Assembly: GCA_030669695.1 (NCBI GenBank)
Contig: DAOVDC010000017.1
Coordinates: forward strand, 1 to 10,715
Source of the DNA: Candidatus Bathyarchaeota archaeon
Lineage (GTDB): Archaea; Thermoproteota; Bathyarchaeia; Bathyarchaeales; Bathyarchaeaceae
Reading direction: 5' to 3'
Length of the DNA: 10,715 nucleotides
Of the stretch, positions 1 through 6,510 are shown one piece after another. The position numbers and the translations under genes are program-made. Position 1 is the first letter of the stretch. The number at the start of each line of letters is the position of its first letter. The notes beneath the pieces were generated by a model that ran no database searches, was not told where the DNA came from, and saw only the letters and a list, made by a program, of their open reading frames with translations.

Positions 1-942
1 TTGCAGGGAAAGTATGGTGGGCCGAACGATGCAGCGGTTATTAAACCCTTAACTGATTCTTGGAGAGGCGTCGTTATTTCTTGTGGGATGAACCCAAACT
101 ACGGGAAGATCGACCCTTACTGGATGGCTGCTTCAGCCATAGACGAAGCTATCAGGAACAATGTTTCAGTTGGCGGAAGGAGAATCTCGCTGCTTGACAA
201 TTTCACTTGGGGCAGCCCTGAAAAACCCGACAGACTTGGAGGATTAACTAGAGCTTGCAAAGCCTGCTACGACTTTGCCAAAGCGTTTAGGACACCATTT
301 ATTTCAGGAAAAGATAGCCTCTATAACGAATCGCCTTTGGGTCCAGTCACGCCGACACTTCTGATCACGGCTATTGGAATAATTCCAGACGTAAGAAAGA
401 CAGTTTCGGTTGATGTAAAAAAACCAGGGAATCTGGTCTACCTAGTTGGTCAAACTTATCTTGAGTTGGGAGGCTCAGAATATTATAGATTGAAAGGTTA
501 CGTGGGAAAAACTGTTCCCAAAGTCAGAATGGAACAAGTAAGAAAAGCAATGAATTCAATCACAAATGCAATTGATTCTGGATATGTCAAGTCTTGTCAC
601 GACCTTTCTGAAGGAGGCTTAGCAGTTGCGGCTGCTGAAATGGCTCTCAGCGGAGGCTACGGAATCGAACTAAATCTCAAGAATGTTCCAAAATCCAATG
701 ACCTAAGACGAAATGACCACGTACTTTTCTCGGAATCGAACAGCAGATTCTTGGTGGAGGTTGCAGAGAAAAACAGAGAAGATTTCGAAAAATTGATGGA
801 AGGGAACATCTTCTCAGCTGTCGGCAGAGTAAAAAAAAGAGATATTCTTTCTGTTAATGGAATCAACGGTGAACAAATAGTTGACGTCCGTCTAACTGGA
901 TTGAGAAATGCGTGGAAGAGAGCTTTCGGAGGTAAAACATGA
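1..942 (+). CDS. purL: Phosphoribosylformylglycinamidine synthase subunit PurL, C-terminal part (5' end outside window)
   Basis: This is the ATP-dependent synthetase subunit of FGAM synthase, which converts formylglycinamide ribonucleotide to the amidine using ammonia delivered by PurQ. Only the last 313 codons are present; family members are usually above 700 residues. The frame is open at base 1, and the TTG there is not taken as a start. Visible PurL signatures, in fragment numbering, are the NPNYGKIDPY segment (31-40), the loop FISGKDSLYNE (100-110), HDLSEGGLAVAAAEMA (200-215) and LFSESNSRF (242-250). All are typical of the second half of PurL, with its AIR-synthetase-like fold. The stop codon overlaps the purQ start as ATGA, so the two subunits are translationally coupled. 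PurS, the usual third subunit, is not in the window and may lie upstream. Identification is secure; only the missing 5' end limits the call. Confidence 0.96.
   Translation: MQGKYGGPNDAAVIKPLTDSWRGVVISCGMNPNYGKIDPYWMAASAIDEAIRNNVSVGGRRISLLDNFTWGSPEKPDRLGGLTRACKACYDFAKAFRTPFISGKDSLYNESPLGPVTPTLLITAIGIIPDVRKTVSVDVKKPGNLVYLVGQTYLELGGSEYYRLKGYVGKTVPKVRMEQVRKAMNSITNAIDSGYVKSCHDLSEGGLAVAAAEMALSGGYGIELNLKNVPKSNDLRRNDHVLFSESNSRFLVEVAEKNREDFEKLMEGNIFSAVGRVKKRDILSVNGINGEQIVDVRLTGLRNAWKRAFGGKT
928..933 (+). promoter_or_regulatory. Strong Shine-Dalgarno site for purQ
   Basis: GGAGGT lies inside the last codons of purL, five bases before the ATG of purQ at 939. It matches the anti-SD end of archaeal 16S rRNA and fixes the purQ start. 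Confidence 0.75.
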
Positions 943-1754
943 AAAAGGAAGAAATCAGCGTTTGCATATTGAGAGTTGGTGGAACGAACTGTGACGCAGA
1001 AACGAAAAGAGCATTTGACGATTTAGGAGTTAAAGCCAAGATAGTTCATCTGAATGCAATAATTAAAAAAGGAAACCTCCTCAACTACAGCGCCCTCGTA
1101 ATTCCAGGCGGCTTTTCTTACGGTGACTACGTGAGAGCAGGGGCTATTTGGGCCAAAGAAGTTTCAGTTAAACTCGGTTCTGAGCTACAGAAATTCGCTG
1201 AAGCGGGAAGACCTATCTTAGGGATCTGCAACGGTTTTCAAGTTTTAGTCGAAGCTGGTTTGTTACCCGGGTTTGAGGGAATCAGCAAGTATCCTAAGGC
1301 TGCGTTAGCAACCAACATTCCGATTGGATATTATTGCGGCTGGGTTTATGTCAAGCATGAGAATTCTGGTAAATGCATTTTTACTCAGAAGATTCCGAAA
1401 GGAAAAGCGCTGAGAATACCCGTGGCGCATGCCGAGGGACGATTCATCTTTTCAAAAGAAAATGAGAATGCTTATTTGAAACGATTATGCGCCAATGACC
1501 AGCTCGTTTTTAGATATTGCGACGAAAATAGCGAGCCTGCGAATGGTGAATATCCAGTCAATCCCAATGGCGCATCTTACGATATTGCAGGAATTTGTAA
1601 TCCCAGTGGAACAATTTTCGGTTTGATGCCTCATCCAGAAAGAGCCTACTACGGTTGGCAACTGCCAGACTGGACAAAAAGAGAAAGAATACCAAAATAT
1701 GGCGATGGGCGATTGATCTTCGAGTCTATGGTAGAATGTATAAAGGAGAAATAG
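939..1754 (+). CDS. purQ: Phosphoribosylformylglycinamidine synthase subunit PurQ (glutaminase)
   Basis: This is a class I glutamine amidotransferase subunit that hydrolyses glutamine and passes ammonia to PurL for FGAM synthesis. The 271-residue protein carries the family landmarks in order: GGTNCD (14-19), the oxyanion-region segment PGGFSYGDYVRAGAIWA (56-72), the nucleophile elbow GICNGFQ with Cys97, HAEGRF (164-169), and the catalytic His232/Glu234 pair in PHPERA. Bacterial PurQ is commonly about 225 residues. The extra length here lies mainly between the elbow and HPE (around 115-215) and in a tail after HPERA; longer PurQ forms occur in archaea. The start is fixed by a GGAGGT site five bases upstream and by the 4-bp overlap with purL. 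guaA follows five bases after the stop, so the three genes very probably share one transcript. Confidence 0.96.
   Translation: MKKEEISVCILRVGGTNCDAETKRAFDDLGVKAKIVHLNAIIKKGNLLNYSALVIPGGFSYGDYVRAGAIWAKEVSVKLGSELQKFAEAGRPILGICNGFQVLVEAGLLPGFEGISKYPKAALATNIPIGYYCGWVYVKHENSGKCIFTQKIPKGKALRIPVAHAEGRFIFSKENENAYLKRLCANDQLVFRYCDENSEPANGEYPVNPNGASYDIAGICNPSGTIFGLMPHPERAYYGWQLPDWTKRERIPKYGDGRLIFESMVECIKEK
1742..1748 (+). promoter_or_regulatory. Probable ribosome binding site for guaA
   Basis: AAAGGAG lies within the last codons of purQ, 11 bases before the TTG at 1760. The spacing is slightly long but supports that TTG better than the in-frame ATG at 1736, which has no purine-rich element in front of it. 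Confidence 0.45.
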
Positions 1755-1759
1755 AGAAG

Positions 1760-3304
1760 TTGAAATTTGACACGATTCTCGTCCTTGACTTCGGTGGACA
1801 ATACTGCCACCTAATAGCAAGAAGAGTTAGGGAACATGAAGTCTATTCTGAAATAGTTCCATACGATATAACGCCTAATCAAATCAAAGTTTTAAGAGAA
1901 AAATTCAATATTAAGGGGATGATTCTTTCTGGTGGCCCTTCAAGCATCTATGAAGAAAACGCTCCAAAATGCAACCCAAACATCTTCAACTTGGACATCC
2001 CAATTCTGGGTCTATGTTACGGCCATCAGCTAATCGCTTTTTTCTTTGGAGGAAAAGTGGAACCCGCTAGAACGAAAGAATACGGAATAAGCTACGCTGT
2101 AGTAGACAGCCCCCATAGCTTGCTGAAAGGTTTAAAGGAAAACCAAAAAGTTTGGATGAGCCACGGGGATACCGTTTATGAACTCCCTAAGAAATTTGAG
2201 ATTCTTGCGCACACAAAAAATTGCCCAATAGCCGCTTTTAAACACAGAGAAAAGCCTATTTGCGGGTTGCAATGGCACCCTGAAGTTATTCACACAGAGA
2301 ATGGCATAGTGATGTTAAGAAATTTCATTTTCGAAGTGTGCGGATGTGAACCGAACTGGATGATGGAAGACTTCGCAACAAGGGCTATCGACGAGGTGAG
2401 ACGAATTGTCAGGAATGGAAGGTGTGTGATTGGGTTAAGCGGGGGCGTAGATTCAAGTACCGCCACCATCTTGGCTTCGAGAGCCATCGGAAAGAACCTA
2501 ACAGCGGTTTTTGTTGATCATGGATTTATGCGTGAAGGCGAACCTGAATTCATTCAAAACTTCTTCAAGAAATTCGATATCAGCTTCATTTCAGTTAATG
2601 CGAGGAGAAGATTTCTACATAAGTTAAAGAGAGTAATAGATCCAGAACGAAAAAGAAAAATTATCGGTGAAGAATTCATTAGAGTTTTCGAGGAAGTTGC
2701 AGAAAAGATCGAAGCAGACTATCTTATGCAAGGGACGATTTACCCAGATAGAATTGAATCTGGTTTTAGAAAGCATTCAGAGAAGATTAAAACTCATCAT
2801 AATGTTGCGGGTCTACCAACTAAAATCAAGTTCAAGGAAATCGTTGAACCGTTAAGGGATTTATACAAGGATGAAGTTAGAAAAGTCGCAGAAAAACTAG
2901 GTCTATCGAAACAGATTGTTCAGAGACAACCATTCCCCGGTCCCGGTCTAGCGGTGAGAATAATAGGTGAGATAACGCAAGGGAAAATAGATGTGGTTAG
3001 AAAAGCAGACAGAATTGTAACAGAAGTAATAGAAGCAGGTAAGTTGAATAAACGTTTATGGCAATATTTTGCCGTCTTGACAGATTCGAAAACTACAGGA
3101 GTCAAAGGTGATGCAAGGGCTTACGGTTACACCATCGCTGTTAGAGCCCTTGAAAGTAAAGAGGCCATGACCGCTAATTTCGCTAAGATCCCATATGAAA
3201 TTTTGGAAAAAACCTCAACGAGAATTACAAATGAAATACCTAAAGTCACACGAGTTGTGTATGATATTACCCATAAACCACCAGCAACGATAGAGTGGGA
3301 ATAA
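1760..3304 (+). CDS. guaA: GMP synthase (glutamine-hydrolysing), single-chain GuaA
   Basis: This enzyme aminates XMP to GMP using glutamine and ATP, the last step of GMP formation. I place the start at TTG 1760, giving 514 residues beginning MKFDTILVLDFGGQY, as in other GMP synthetases. An in-frame ATG at 1736 would add eight residues and overlap purQ. The N-terminal amidotransferase domain has SGGPSS (57-62), nucleophile Cys86 in GLCYGHQ, and His173/Glu175 in QWHPE. The ATP-pyrophosphatase domain begins with the P-loop SGGVDSS (227-233). Further on are GTIYPDRIESG, the PFPGPGLAVRIIGE stretch, and a C-terminus ending KPPATIEWE, which is the conserved XMP-binding end. Many euryarchaea split this enzyme into two proteins; here it is fused. 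It is the last gene of the plus-strand block and converges with glnA. Confidence 0.96.
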   Translation: MKFDTILVLDFGGQYCHLIARRVREHEVYSEIVPYDITPNQIKVLREKFNIKGMILSGGPSSIYEENAPKCNPNIFNLDIPILGLCYGHQLIAFFFGGKVEPARTKEYGISYAVVDSPHSLLKGLKENQKVWMSHGDTVYELPKKFEILAHTKNCPIAAFKHREKPICGLQWHPEVIHTENGIVMLRNFIFEVCGCEPNWMMEDFATRAIDEVRRIVRNGRCVIGLSGGVDSSTATILASRAIGKNLTAVFVDHGFMREGEPEFIQNFFKKFDISFISVNARRRFLHKLKRVIDPERKRKIIGEEFIRVFEEVAEKIEADYLMQGTIYPDRIESGFRKHSEKIKTHHNVAGLPTKIKFKEIVEPLRDLYKDEVRKVAEKLGLSKQIVQRQPFPGPGLAVRIIGEITQGKIDVVRKADRIVTEVIEAGKLNKRLWQYFAVLTDSKTTGVKGDARAYGYTIAVRALESKEAMTANFAKIPYEILEKTSTRITNEIPKVTRVVYDITHKPPATIEWE

Positions 3305-3315
3305 GAGCGGTCATT

Positions 3316-3330
3316 TTCTAACGCGTAGAA
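3316..3330. terminator. Short palindrome between convergent guaA and glnA; possible bidirectional terminator
   Basis: The whole gap between the two stop codons is 26 bases. Its second half is a near-perfect palindrome, TTCTA-ACGCG-TAGAA (a TTCT/AGAA frame around ACGCGT with one extra A), directly abutting the glnA stop. A short T-rich run (CATTTTCT) precedes it on the plus strand. Archaeal termination relies mainly on T tracts, and the stem is short, so the role as terminator is only a suggestion from position. Confidence 0.25.
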
Positions 3331-4650
3331 TTACAAGTCTTTGTATCTGTTAAGCTCCCAGTCAGTGACACTTTTCTGATACTCGTTCCACTCCGTTTTT
3401 TTAATGTTAATGTATTTGTTGAAAACGTGTTCTCCCAACGTTTCTTTCATGAACTTACTTTTCTCAAACTCTTCTATCGCTTCTCCCAAGTCCACTGGTA
3501 GAGTTTTTATGTAGAACTTTGCGAGTTTTCCATTGTCGAATCCGTAAACGTCTTCTTCCACAGGGCTAGGTGGCTCAACTTTTTCGTTAATTCCCTCAAG
3601 ACCTGTTGCCAACATAACAGCAAAGGCTAGGTATGGGTTACAACTTGGATCTGGGCACCTCAATTCAAGTCTAGTCGACTTTTCTCTACCTTCGCTGTAT
3701 CTAGGAACTCTGATCAATGCTGATCGGTTTCTTTGAGCCCAACAAATGTACACTGGCGCTTCATATCCGCGTACGAGGCGTTTATAACTGTTCACCGTGG
3801 GGCACAATATTGCGGCCATTTCTCTGATGTGTTCGAGTTGGCCTCCCATAAAATAGTAGGCAAGCCGAGACAGTTTGTACTCGTCCTCTTTATCGTAAAA
3901 GAGGAGCTCACCATCTTTGCCCAACAGTGATTGATGGGTGTGCATTCCACTTCCATTAACGCCGAAAATGGGTTTTGGCATAAATGTTGCATGTAGGCCT
4001 CTGCTACTAGCTACTGTTTTGATGGCTTGTTTGAGAACCATTATGTTATCAGCGCTCTTTAGGGCATCCGAGTATTCTATGTCTATCTCATGTTGGCTCG
4101 GAGCACATTCATGATGAGACATTTCAACATTTATTCCTAACTTTTCAAGAGTAGATGTCATAACAGCACGTATATCAGTTGCTAAATCGCGTGGAGAAAA
4201 ATCAAAGTATCCTGCTGTGTCATGGTAGGTTCTGTTTTCCTTAGACCTGAATAAAAAGAACTCGATCTCTGGTCCCACGTAATAGAAATATCCTTTCTCT
4301 TTCGCTTTCTCCTGAACCCGTTTAAGAATGTACCGCGGGTCGCCAACGAATGGGTTTTTGTCTGGGTCGTGAACGTCGCAGATCATTCTTGCAGCGTTCT
4401 TTTCGTCTCGAGGCCATGGGAGAAGTATGTACGTCGATGGGTCGGGGATTAGCATCATGTCGCTTTCATGTATCCTAGTGAATCCTTCTATTGAAGAACC
4501 GTCGAACCATTTTCCATTGTCGAGGCATTCCACTAGTTCTCTGGGTGAAATTGTTACGCTTTTTAATCGCCCAGACAAATCAAAGAACATTAAATCGATA
4601 AACTCAACTTTTTCGCGTTTCACCTTGTCTATTATTTCTCTTTTTTCCAT
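3331..4650 (-). CDS. glnA: Glutamine synthetase, type I (alpha-like)
   Basis: This enzyme makes glutamine from glutamate, ammonia and ATP; it is cytosolic and dodecameric in its family. The 439-residue protein has the expected landmarks: WFDGSSIEGFTRIHESDM (48-65), GPEIEFFLF (126-134, metal-binding Glu128), GYFDFSP (147-153), HHECAPSQHEID (179-190), NGSGMHTHQS (232-241, His237), GYEAP with flap Glu297, NRSALIRVPR, and RLELRCPDPSCNPYLA. The length and the lack of the approximately 25-residue GSI-beta insertion indicate the alpha subtype. That subtype is controlled by feedback inhibition rather than adenylylation; Arg59 sits where Bacillus GS has the arginine implicated in glutamine feedback. 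An oddity is RLVRGYEAP, where most homologues have RLVPGYEAP. The gene follows the kinase gene by 42 bases and has its own TATA-like box. Its product feeds PurF, PurQ/PurL and GuaA encoded around it. Confidence 0.97.
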   Translation of the reverse strand: MEKREIIDKVKREKVEFIDLMFFDLSGRLKSVTISPRELVECLDNGKWFDGSSIEGFTRIHESDMMLIPDPSTYILLPWPRDEKNAARMICDVHDPDKNPFVGDPRYILKRVQEKAKEKGYFYYVGPEIEFFLFRSKENRTYHDTAGYFDFSPRDLATDIRAVMTSTLEKLGINVEMSHHECAPSQHEIDIEYSDALKSADNIMVLKQAIKTVASSRGLHATFMPKPIFGVNGSGMHTHQSLLGKDGELLFYDKEDEYKLSRLAYYFMGGQLEHIREMAAILCPTVNSYKRLVRGYEAPVYICWAQRNRSALIRVPRYSEGREKSTRLELRCPDPSCNPYLAFAVMLATGLEGINEKVEPPSPVEEDVYGFDNGKLAKFYIKTLPVDLGEAIEEFEKSKFMKETLGEHVFNKYINIKKTEWNEYQKSVTDWELNRYKDL

Positions 4651-4652
4651 AG

Positions 4653-4657
4653 TATCA
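4653..4657 (-). promoter_or_regulatory. Weak Shine-Dalgarno-like element for glnA
   Basis: On the minus strand GTGAT lies three bases before the ATG. It matches part of the archaeal SD sequence GGAGGTGATC. It is short and could be chance. Confidence 0.3.
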
Positions 4658-4684
4658 CAACATGGTCTTTTTGTTATGAAGCTG

Positions 4685-4696
4685 ATTTAAATTTAT
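4685..4696 (-). promoter_or_regulatory. Probable TATA box (A box) of glnA
   Basis: The minus strand reads ATAAATTTAAAT here, about 35-45 bases before the glnA ATG. With the usual spacing of about 25 bases from box to start site, transcription would begin near 4660-4665 and leave a leader of 10-15 bases. The box straddles the kinase stop codon, so glnA may be transcribed both from here and by read-through from the purF operon. Confidence 0.5.
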
Positions 4697-5595
4697 GTTG
4701 TACACAAATCTGAAAGTCTGGGCAATCCTTCTCTTGCACCAACTTTCACTATGCAACGGGAAGCAACAAAATTCCCCAGTCTTCCACACTCATACAAATC
4801 TTTGTTTTTAATTAAGCCGTATAGAAACCCCGCACAAAATGCATCACCAGCACCTGTAGTATCTACAACTTTCACTTTATATGGTTCAACCAAATAGCTT
4901 TCCTTCCCATCTTTGACATAACATCCTCTTTCACCCAATTTAACCGCAACGATGCTAACGCCTTTTTTTATCAGAATCTTCGATCCTTCATCATATTTTT
5001 TTCCTGTAAGCAATTTTAGCTCATTTTCGCTTGGAAGCATAACAAAGCTTCTTTCTATCATTAGCTTCAAAACGATTAATCCCTTTCTCGCATACAGTTC
5101 TCCCGGGTCAAAACTTATTCTTACATCATGAAGACTTTTCACCAACTCTTTTTGGGCCTTAAACGGTTTTTCTCCAATAAAGGATGTTAAATGCAGAAAC
5201 TCGGTATTGTCTGCGTATTTTAGGTCGATCTCTTTGAGTTCTAGAGAATCGTTCACGCCCGGGTCTATGTAAAGCGCTCTGTCACCTTTTGTATCGACGT
5301 ATCCCATGGCGACGCCGCTTCTACCTTCCTTTGAAACTATTATCCCATTAACATCAACGTTTTGACGTTTGAAGTCGTTCAGAAGAAGTTTGCCTTCGCG
5401 ATTGTCAGAAACTTTTCCTATAAAACCCGTTTTTAACCCGAGTCTCGCCAAACCTACGGCTGTGTTTGCCGCAGAGCCTCCAGGGGCTTCTTTGAAGTCT
5501 ATGATGAAACTTTCTTCGTCTCTTCCAGCTATTCGGTTCACTCGATAGAGTCTGTCAACGTTTAAAGCGCCGAAGCAGATAACGTCAAACTTCAT
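4693..5595 (-). CDS. PfkB/ribokinase-family kinase, substrate unknown
   Basis: This is a small-molecule kinase of the ribokinase superfamily, 300 residues, the normal family length. The N-terminal signature [18 protein letters not shown] spans 36-53. The C-terminal signature [17 protein letters not shown] spans 244-260, with catalytic Asp251 and the GAGD anion hole. [12 protein letters not shown] segment (188-198) fills the Mg/phosphate NxxE region. The [19 protein letters not shown] start resembles archaeal nucleoside or sugar kinases, but the family signatures do not identify the substrate. The ATG overlaps the ftr stop codon (ATGA) and has no clear SD of its own, so translation is probably coupled to ftr. 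Its position after the HAD hydrolase and ftr suggests that it phosphorylates an intermediate or salvage product tied to those two enzymes. A ribose, nucleoside or cofactor-precursor kinase are all possible. The family call is firm and the function open. Confidence 0.93.
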   Translation of the reverse strand: MKFDVICFGALNVDRLYRVNRIAGRDEESFIIDFKEAPGGSAANTAVGLARLGLKTGFIGKVSDNREGKLLLNDFKRQNVDVNGIIVSKEGRSGVAMGYVDTKGDRALYIDPGVNDSLELKEIDLKYADNTEFLHLTSFIGEKPFKAQKELVKSLHDVRISFDPGELYARKGLIVLKLMIERSFVMLPSENELKLLTGKKYDEGSKILIKKGVSIVAVKLGERGCYVKDGKESYLVEPYKVKVVDTTGAGDAFCAGFLYGLIKNKDLYECGRLGNFVASRCIVKVGAREGLPRLSDLCTT

Positions 5596-6497
5596 GGAAA
5601 CAACTCTCGAAGATATATCTTATACTTTCCCAGTTTCCCTCCATAATTGCCAGCAGAAATTCTTAACACGCCGTTCACGTCTCTAGCAGCACTGATGCCC
5701 ACTCGCATCGCTTCTTTCACCACCTCAATTGATATACCGTTTATTACAATTTCTGGAATGTAGTTGACGCCTTCTGAAACTTTTGACTCTTTTCCTAACT
5801 TTTTCTTAAGCGTTGGGCAATAGGGATGATTGGTGGTTGGGCCTATCCACGGAAATTTGGTTTCAGGTTTGGAACCAGCTGAACAGATGTTGAATGGGGT
5901 TATGGCTCCTTTCACTCCTCTTATGGCCTTCAGCGCCTTCCTTCCCGCCTCCATCACAGCCTGCCTAGTTTTGCACATGTACCAGAAATTGCCACCCATC
6001 ACTCCTCGCCCATACCCCAGATAACGCTCTATGTGGAAGTCTGGCACCATAAGAGGAACCGTAACCATGTCACGCCCATAACGTTTTTCCTCCCACTCGA
6101 AACCGTCTCCACAGTGACCTATCCTTTTCATAGTGTCGATTTTTCCAAGTGGATTAGGAAGTGCATCAAAGATGGCGGTAAAAGGTTTGACAAGTACGTC
6201 CTGACGTATCCTGTATGACATTTCCACCTCAAACTTTTTAGCCGAATCAGCGAGGGGTTTTCTTTCGTCGATTTTTCCCCAAAACTGTATAATCGCGCCC
6301 ATACGTCCATCTGGCGTTTCTTTTCGGCTTAACCATTTCTCGATTCCTCCCTCAATTCTGTCGATGACTATTGAAGGTGTGGCTGTAACGTCTTCTGCTG
6401 CTTTTTTCAGTATTTCATCATCGTCTGCGGTGATCATAATCCGTGAATAAAGTCCCTCAAAAGCCTCTGCGTAGGTATCTTCCACTTCAGCGTGCAT
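5592..6497 (-). CDS. ftr: Formylmethanofuran:tetrahydromethanopterin formyltransferase (Ftr), divergent
   Basis: Canonical Ftr moves the formyl group between formylmethanofuran and tetrahydromethanopterin in the cytosolic C1 pathway of methanogens, Archaeoglobus, acetogenic archaea and some methylotrophs. The 301-residue length matches the family. Recognisable blocks are VEDTYAEAF (5-13), KETPDGRMG (59-67), MGGNFWYM (167-174), GAITPFN (197-203), GSK (208-210), YCPTLKKKL (226-234), PEIVINGIS (248-256; Glu249 corresponds to a Glu I recall as proposed catalytic) and [14 protein letters not shown] (279-292). The block that usually reads KYKFL or KYKGL after GSK is KFPWIG here, and the middle third is poorly conserved, so this may be a paralogue with altered substrate use. 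The start is supported by an AGGTGATC SD two bases upstream. The gene lies 13 bases after the HAD gene and overlaps the kinase by 4. Family is certain; exact reaction less so. Confidence 0.9.
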   Translation of the reverse strand: MHAEVEDTYAEAFEGLYSRIMITADDDEILKKAAEDVTATPSIVIDRIEGGIEKWLSRKETPDGRMGAIIQFWGKIDERKPLADSAKKFEVEMSYRIRQDVLVKPFTAIFDALPNPLGKIDTMKRIGHCGDGFEWEEKRYGRDMVTVPLMVPDFHIERYLGYGRGVMGGNFWYMCKTRQAVMEAGRKALKAIRGVKGAITPFNICSAGSKPETKFPWIGPTTNHPYCPTLKKKLGKESKVSEGVNYIPEIVINGISIEVVKEAMRVGISAARDVNGVLRISAGNYGGKLGKYKIYLRELFP

Positions 6498-6499
6498 AA

Positions 6500-6507
6500 G
6501 ATCACCT
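6500..6507 (-). promoter_or_regulatory. Strong archaeal Shine-Dalgarno for ftr
   Basis: The minus strand reads AGGTGATC followed by TT and the ATG. This is eight bases of the archaeal consensus GGAGGTGATC and fixes the start of ftr. It is the best ribosome binding site in the minus-strand block. Confidence 0.75.
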
Positions 6508-6510
6508 TAT

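Noticed and set aside
1..3. TTG at base 1 as a true start codon
   Set aside because: The protein begins in the middle of PurL; the frame is simply open at the window edge.
1655..1759. Extended N-terminus of GuaA starting at 1655 or 1736
   Set aside because: It would overlap purQ by up to 100 bases and add residues that do not look like the family start. Homologues begin right before DTILVLDFGGQY, which fits TTG 1760.
5592..6497. Reading this gene as PurP (formate-dependent AICAR ligase), as expected in a purine cluster
   Set aside because: It has no ATP-grasp features. The [15 protein letters not shown] and [11 protein letters not shown] blocks are those of Ftr.
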